From Funneliformis mosseae (lineage: Eukaryota > Glomeromycota > Glomeromycetes > Glomerales > Glomeraceae): DNA of 11,071 nucleotides. Within the stretch, counting starts at the first letter, position 1. Each line of letters opens with the position of its first letter. Location of the stretch: positions 1 to 11,071 of the forward strand of contig CAJVPP010003668.1 in assembly GCA_910592005.1 (NCBI GenBank), written 5' to 3'. Shown here one piece after another: positions 7,381-11,071 of this stretch. The notes beneath the pieces are model-generated. The model worked only from the letters and a program-made list of their open reading frames with translations. It made no database searches and was not told where the DNA came from. A program made the translations under genes and the position numbers.

Positions 7381-8557
7381 ATGTCTTCAGAACCTTCTAC
7401 ACCCTCAAGTATATTATCAAATGAAGAAGTGATTATCCATATTATAGGAGATGTAATTAAGGATTATGACACTGAGAAACTTATCAATTATTTGTGAAGG
7501 AAGGACTTGAAACTCGAGAATGCAAATTTTGCTGTCTTTCGTAATGAGAGAATTGCCAGTTTTGACTTTCTTAAATTTACTAAAAAACTTTTTCGAGATT
7601 TGGGAATACCTATAGGATCAGTAATAAGACTTGTAAAATTTATTAAGGAAATTAAAAAGCAAAAATTGAGAGGTTTTTCAACCTATAAAACTATAGAAGA
7701 ATTAAAAGTGATCCTAAAAAAATACAAGATTAATGGCGAAGATATTACCAATATTAAACAATTCAATCCAGGTAAGTTGGCTTCTCAGATGTAGATTCAG
7801 GCAAGTCTAAGATTTAATAACCCATTTTTTTCTTTGTAAATCTTTGAAGAAATTGACGATAGTGATGAATTGTTCAATTATTGTATGAAGCATATTATAT
7901 TAGTTCTAAATAATATAGAGACTATAACTGACGCAAACAAAGTAAAATTTATTTTGTGTATTTTATATACATCAATAGCTATTGTTAGAAGGCTCACAGG
8001 TAAAGAAGAAATCTATTTAGCATTACAAAAGGATGTTTCTGGAGAAGAATCATCAGGGTGAGTAGATTATGCAATAAAAACGTTGAAAACTCTCATTTGT
8101 ATTTTTGAGGGAAAACCACGTAATGTGAAAATAGAGTACCTGCAAAATATTAATAACTTGAAGAAGCCTATTATATGAACAAAAAAATAGAGTGCTGACC
8201 AAGTATTTGAGAAAGATGATTATGACTATCTATACGGAATAGTTTCAACAGGTAGTATTAATTTTAAGAAGTTTGGTCAAGGCTATCATACATGTTACTA
8301 ATTCTTATATCTATATATTAGTCACAGAATAGCATTTTCTATTTTTCACTACTCATGATATATATTGTACGAGTGGCATAGAATATAATATAAATCTCTC
8401 AAAATCTGCAGCTAAAGAAGAAAAAGAAAGTCTACGAAAAAGTGTAAAACGAGTAGTAAGAATAATTGTTAGACTGCTGAGAGATAAGGTAACCACTCAA
8501 AACAGTTCGTCTAGTAAGCGAGCTAGAATAGAAAAATTTATTAAAAATGATAGATAA
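7381..8557 (+). pseudogene. SAM-domain protein with possible nuclease-like C-terminus, Rhizophagus-type family (decayed)
   Basis: Three exons: 7381-7771, 7841-8251 and 8322-8557, with 69- and 70-base introns. They give one continuous frame of 345 codons plus TAA, with no indel. It starts MSSEPSTPSSILSNEEV. Residues about 25-95 look like a SAM helical bundle (DYDTEKLINYL, NERIASFDFLKF, FRDLGIPIGSVIRLVKFI). The second half has VDYAIKTLKTLICIFEGK, spacing an Asp (8065) and an E-x-K (8107-8115) as in PD-(D/E)XK nucleases of Crinkler-type proteins, then DYLYGIVST and IYCTSGIEYNINLSKSA. It ends in a basic tail (SSKRARIEKFIKNDR). Stops lie at 7495, 8059 and 8176 (TGA) and 8188 and 8330 (TAG, in TE-stop-HF where family members have Trp). 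Intron 1 ends AAA instead of AG at 7838-7840. The family match is recalled from memory and strong; the nuclease reading is inference. Confidence 0.85.
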
Positions 8558-9166
8558 AAGTATTTTTCGTAGCTCATAATATGGACATTCATTTGTTTTA
8601 TTTGTACGTTTTGTTGTACATTTTTTTATATATTGATTTATTATAAATGAGTGGATCAGAATGTAGGAATTCATTTTCTATACTTTTTTAAGTAATAAAC
8701 AATGCCAAAACGGCATATTAAATCAAACATATTCCCGCAAATTAATCTTTTATGTAGTGAGATTGTAGTTAATCAATTAATCAAGATTTGCCTTTCAGCT
8801 CATGTCGATTACTAATTTTTTCGGTTTTACAGTACCCATTGATTTTCAAGATTTTCATATCAACTCGATCATTATGGTTTATAATGAGAAAACTTCTCAT
8901 ATTAATCAATAAAATCATCTGCATCACAGCTGAAGCCCAGCTTTTTTTCTCAAACTTTTTCATATATACTAAAGGCTTTTATTATATTATTAATAGCTCG
9001 CAGAGTATCCTTGTATTGCATATAGGGTTGTAATTTTAAGTGAATCTATTGATACGATATTTATGTTATTCCAATAGATAAAAAATTTGATTCTTAGACC
9101 ACTACAAATCGTATAAAAAGGAGGTAAGTTTTTAGTTAAACCTTTTATCTGCTCTGCTTAAATTAA
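8558..9166. other. Region without a supportable gene
   Basis: Open frames here overlap each other on both strands and show no family character. A minus-strand stretch (about 9020-8900) reads HLKLQPYMQYKDTLRAINN and continues to LGFSCDADDF with stops, which could be an old coding scrap. A consensus-like donor GAG|GTAAGT sits at 9121-9129 on the plus strand with no clear partner. The 3' end and poly(A) region of the SAM gene should lie in the first part. Confidence 0.4.
8699..8716 (+). repeat. 16-base motif copy 2, with a 5-bp hairpin
   Basis: ACAATGCCAAAACGGC repeats the motif at 7189 with one difference. Within it ATGCC (8702-8706) and GGCAT (8712-8716) form a perfect 5-bp stem around AAAAC. 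It lies about 140 bases after the stop of the SAM gene, where a transcript end could be. Confidence 0.45.
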
Positions 9167-9669
9167 ATGAAAAGCTTAAATGAAGCTAATCACCTTTACA
9201 TTCATCATATCCATTATCAATCCCATCAACTGAATGATCGAGCATTTCTTACAAAAATAAAAACAAGGTATGTCCTACTATTGCTCGATTTAATTTTGAA
9301 AAATGACATCGATGCTTTATACATGATACTTACCATTTTTTCTAGTATTTTATATGTACTAATCTTGATCTTTGATATTGTTGAGAAATATGATTCTGAA
9401 TCTGATTCGACTAGGAGCATTCCATTCCTAGATTTAAGTTGCGAGAAAGGTTTGAATAATCTTCATTTTGATAGGATCATTCAGATCGTGATTTGAATAT
9501 TTGCAGAACCTTACTGAGAGAAAAAATTCTAAGGGATTTAAATCTCTTAAATGAAGTTTGCAATGTCATGGTCTTCTGTTTCAAAAAAATGAGAAACCTA
9601 GGTGTAATGGTGAGGTTAATAAAAGACAGAGGTATCATTCAAGTGAAGTATTACAATAATAATAATATA
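9167..9669 (+). pseudogene. Possible frameshifted hypothetical gene
   Basis: I do not recognise this. The frame from ATG 9167 is open to TGA 9494-9496 (109 residues). It has a hydrophobic segment near residues 62-81 (YMILTIFSSILYVLILIFDI), long enough to cross a membrane, followed by an acidic/serine patch (EKYDSESDSTRS). Near 9475 the +1-shifted frame opens as SDRDLNICRTLLREKILRDL and continues to TAG 9670, just before the AT-rich tract. A single base change in length near 9472-9480 would join them into about 165 residues. An opposing minus-strand frame (9420-9226) is also open, so composition alone could explain either. Confidence 0.22.
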
Positions 9670-11071
9670 TAGTATAAAACTATTATTTTAAATTAATTAA
9701 TAATAATTTTAATTTTAATAAATTAAAATAATAAAATTCAAAATTTTAATTATTTATAAAATTTAGTATACTAATTTAATTTTTTTAAATTTAAAAATTA
9801 ATACATTTTATAAAATTATTATTATAAAATTAAATAAAAAAATTTATAAATAATGTTATAAAGAATCTTATCAATAATCAATTATTTTAATTATTATAAT
9901 CTTATATTTTCTTTTAATTTTAAACTTTCTTTTACTTTTTTATAATTTTTCATAATATATTTAATTTAAATTTTATTCTCTTTATATTATTATTAATGGT
10001 AAAAAGTTCTAAATAGGATTTATTAATTAGAATTTTTCATTAATTATATTAAGTTTTAATAATATTTTAAGTTTTTAGAATTTTTAATTTAATAAATCAT
10101 ATATTAAATAAATATAGAATAAATTATATAATAATTTTCATTTTTTATTAAACTTTTTTATAAATAATTATCTTTAAATCATTATACTAAATTATTTGCT
10201 TCTAAAAATATTTATAATTTAGAATATAAATTACTATAGGTATTTTTTATATAAAAAGATTAGAGTAAATAAATATTATATCATAATGCTAAAAAACTTA
10301 TTATTTTTATATTTAATTGCTAATTTATAACTTTATATTTATTATTATCTATTTTAATAAAATACAAAATATCTTTATTATTAGTATTAAAAATTTATAA
10401 TATAATATATTAATAATTACTAATTTAAAATTAATTATAATTATAAAATAAAATATTAAATCTATTTTAATAAAAATTAATACATAGCTAATTAAACTTT
10501 GTTGATTTTATCATTAAATGATTAAAATTATATTTATTTATATAAGACAAATTTTAATAGTAATTGCAAATCTATAATAAAGTAAAATAATATTGTTAAA
10601 AGATTGATTTTATAATAAAAAAAATAAAAATTTTGATTAGAATATTTTCATTTTTATGTTTTTAAAATCTAAATTCTAAATTAATTTTAAATTAATTTTT
10701 GAATCAATAGTAAATCAATAGTAAATTGTTAAGTTTGCTTAAAATTTTTACTTTTTAAAATTAACTTTTTTTTAAAAAAAAAATACTTTAAACTAAAATT
10801 CATTATTTTTAGAGAAAATAAGTTAGTTTTATAAATTTTTTCTTTAATATTATATTAAATAAAAGTTAAAATTACAATTATAATTAGCTTTTTATTTCAA
10901 ATACTATTATATTTAAGTATTATCATTAATTTTCTTTAGATTATCTAAATTCTTCTTATCTCTTCAAGTATATTGCAAACAAATTTGCCTGTAATTTTAT
11001 TTAATAATTAAAATTATTTATAATAATTTTAAATATTTTAAAATAACTTATTTAAAAATTAATATTTTTAT
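9670..11071. other. Extremely AT-rich tract without CG dinucleotides
   Basis: Sample lines of 60 bases contain only about 2 to 8 G or C. I found no CG dinucleotide in the whole stretch, and stop codons saturate all frames. An 11-base unit AATCAATAGTA is tandemly doubled at 10702-10723. The boundary near 9655-9670 is abrupt. It could be ordinary AT-rich spacer or sequence mutated past recognition; I see no gene, RNA or element in it. Confidence 0.7.

Noticed and set aside
7507..7794. Separate small genes starting at 7507 and 7870.
   Set aside because: Both starts are TTG codons inside one longer frame. They are pieces of the SAM-domain pseudogene cut by stops and an intron.
8432..8674. Minus-strand open frame at 8674-8432.
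   Set aside because: It overlaps exon 3 of the SAM gene, has a low-complexity translation (rich in Ser, Tyr, Asn) and shows no family character; it is a shadow.
8781..9033. Overlapping open frames at 8788-9033 (plus) and 8963-8781 (minus).
   Set aside because: They lie on opposite strands of the same bases, the plus one starts with TTG, and neither resembles a known protein or continues across its stops convincingly.
9226..9420. Minus-strand open frame inside 9167-9496.
   Set aside because: It is shorter than the plus frame that covers it and has no extension in either direction; I kept only the plus reading, at low confidence.
10702..10723. Tandem AATCAATAGTA as a minisatellite.
   Set aside because: There are only two 11-base units in extremely AT-rich DNA, where such doublets arise easily.
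1..11071. tRNA, rRNA, CRISPR arrays, bacterial operons or viral genes.
   Set aside because: I saw no cloverleaf with a GGTTCGA-type box, no regular spacer-repeat array, and no bacterial ribosome-binding or operon pattern. Introns and Harbinger genes point to a eukaryote.

Overview
The window looks like nuclear DNA of an AT-rich, transposon-rich fungus. The best fit is a Glomeromycotina arbuscular mycorrhizal fungus of the Rhizophagus type. Three things suggest this: introns of about 60-74 bases in three separate genes, two PIF/Harbinger elements, and a decayed member of a SAM-domain family that I associate from memory with Rhizophagus irregularis. No gene here is intact. The window is a graveyard of two transposons and one host-type gene, each broken by stop codons while its coding frame can still be followed.

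Left to right: 1-71 is the right end of a pogo/Tigger-like transposon (CAGT terminus next to TA). Positions 145-3559 are Harbinger element 1, with imperfect terminal inverted repeats. It carries a plus-strand three-exon SANT/Myb-trihelix plus coiled-coil gene (938-1964) and, facing it, a two-exon DDE transposase (2032-3387, minus). Positions 3560-4425 are non-coding with one imperfect duplication. Positions 4426-6469 are the coding core of Harbinger element 2, with the same convergent layout: SANT/coiled-coil gene (4426-5320, plus) and transposase (5438-6469, minus). After a spacer, 7381-8557 is a three-exon SAM-domain gene with a possible PD-(D/E)XK-like C-terminal half, dead through five stops and one lost splice acceptor. 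Positions 8558-9669 hold only doubtful coding traces. Positions 9670-11071 are extremely AT-rich, have no CG dinucleotide, and contain no gene I can see.

How the parts relate: Harbinger elements move with two proteins, the DDE nuclease and a Myb/SANT-like DNA-binding partner, and both elements here preserve that pair. Element 1 is beyond function because both catalytic Asp codons are now Asn. Element 2 keeps all three catalytic acidic residues, but a TAG cuts off the last one. The kinds of stop codon also differ: element 1 is dominated by TAA, while element 2 and the SAM gene have only TGA and TAG. This suggests different mutational histories for neighbouring sequences.
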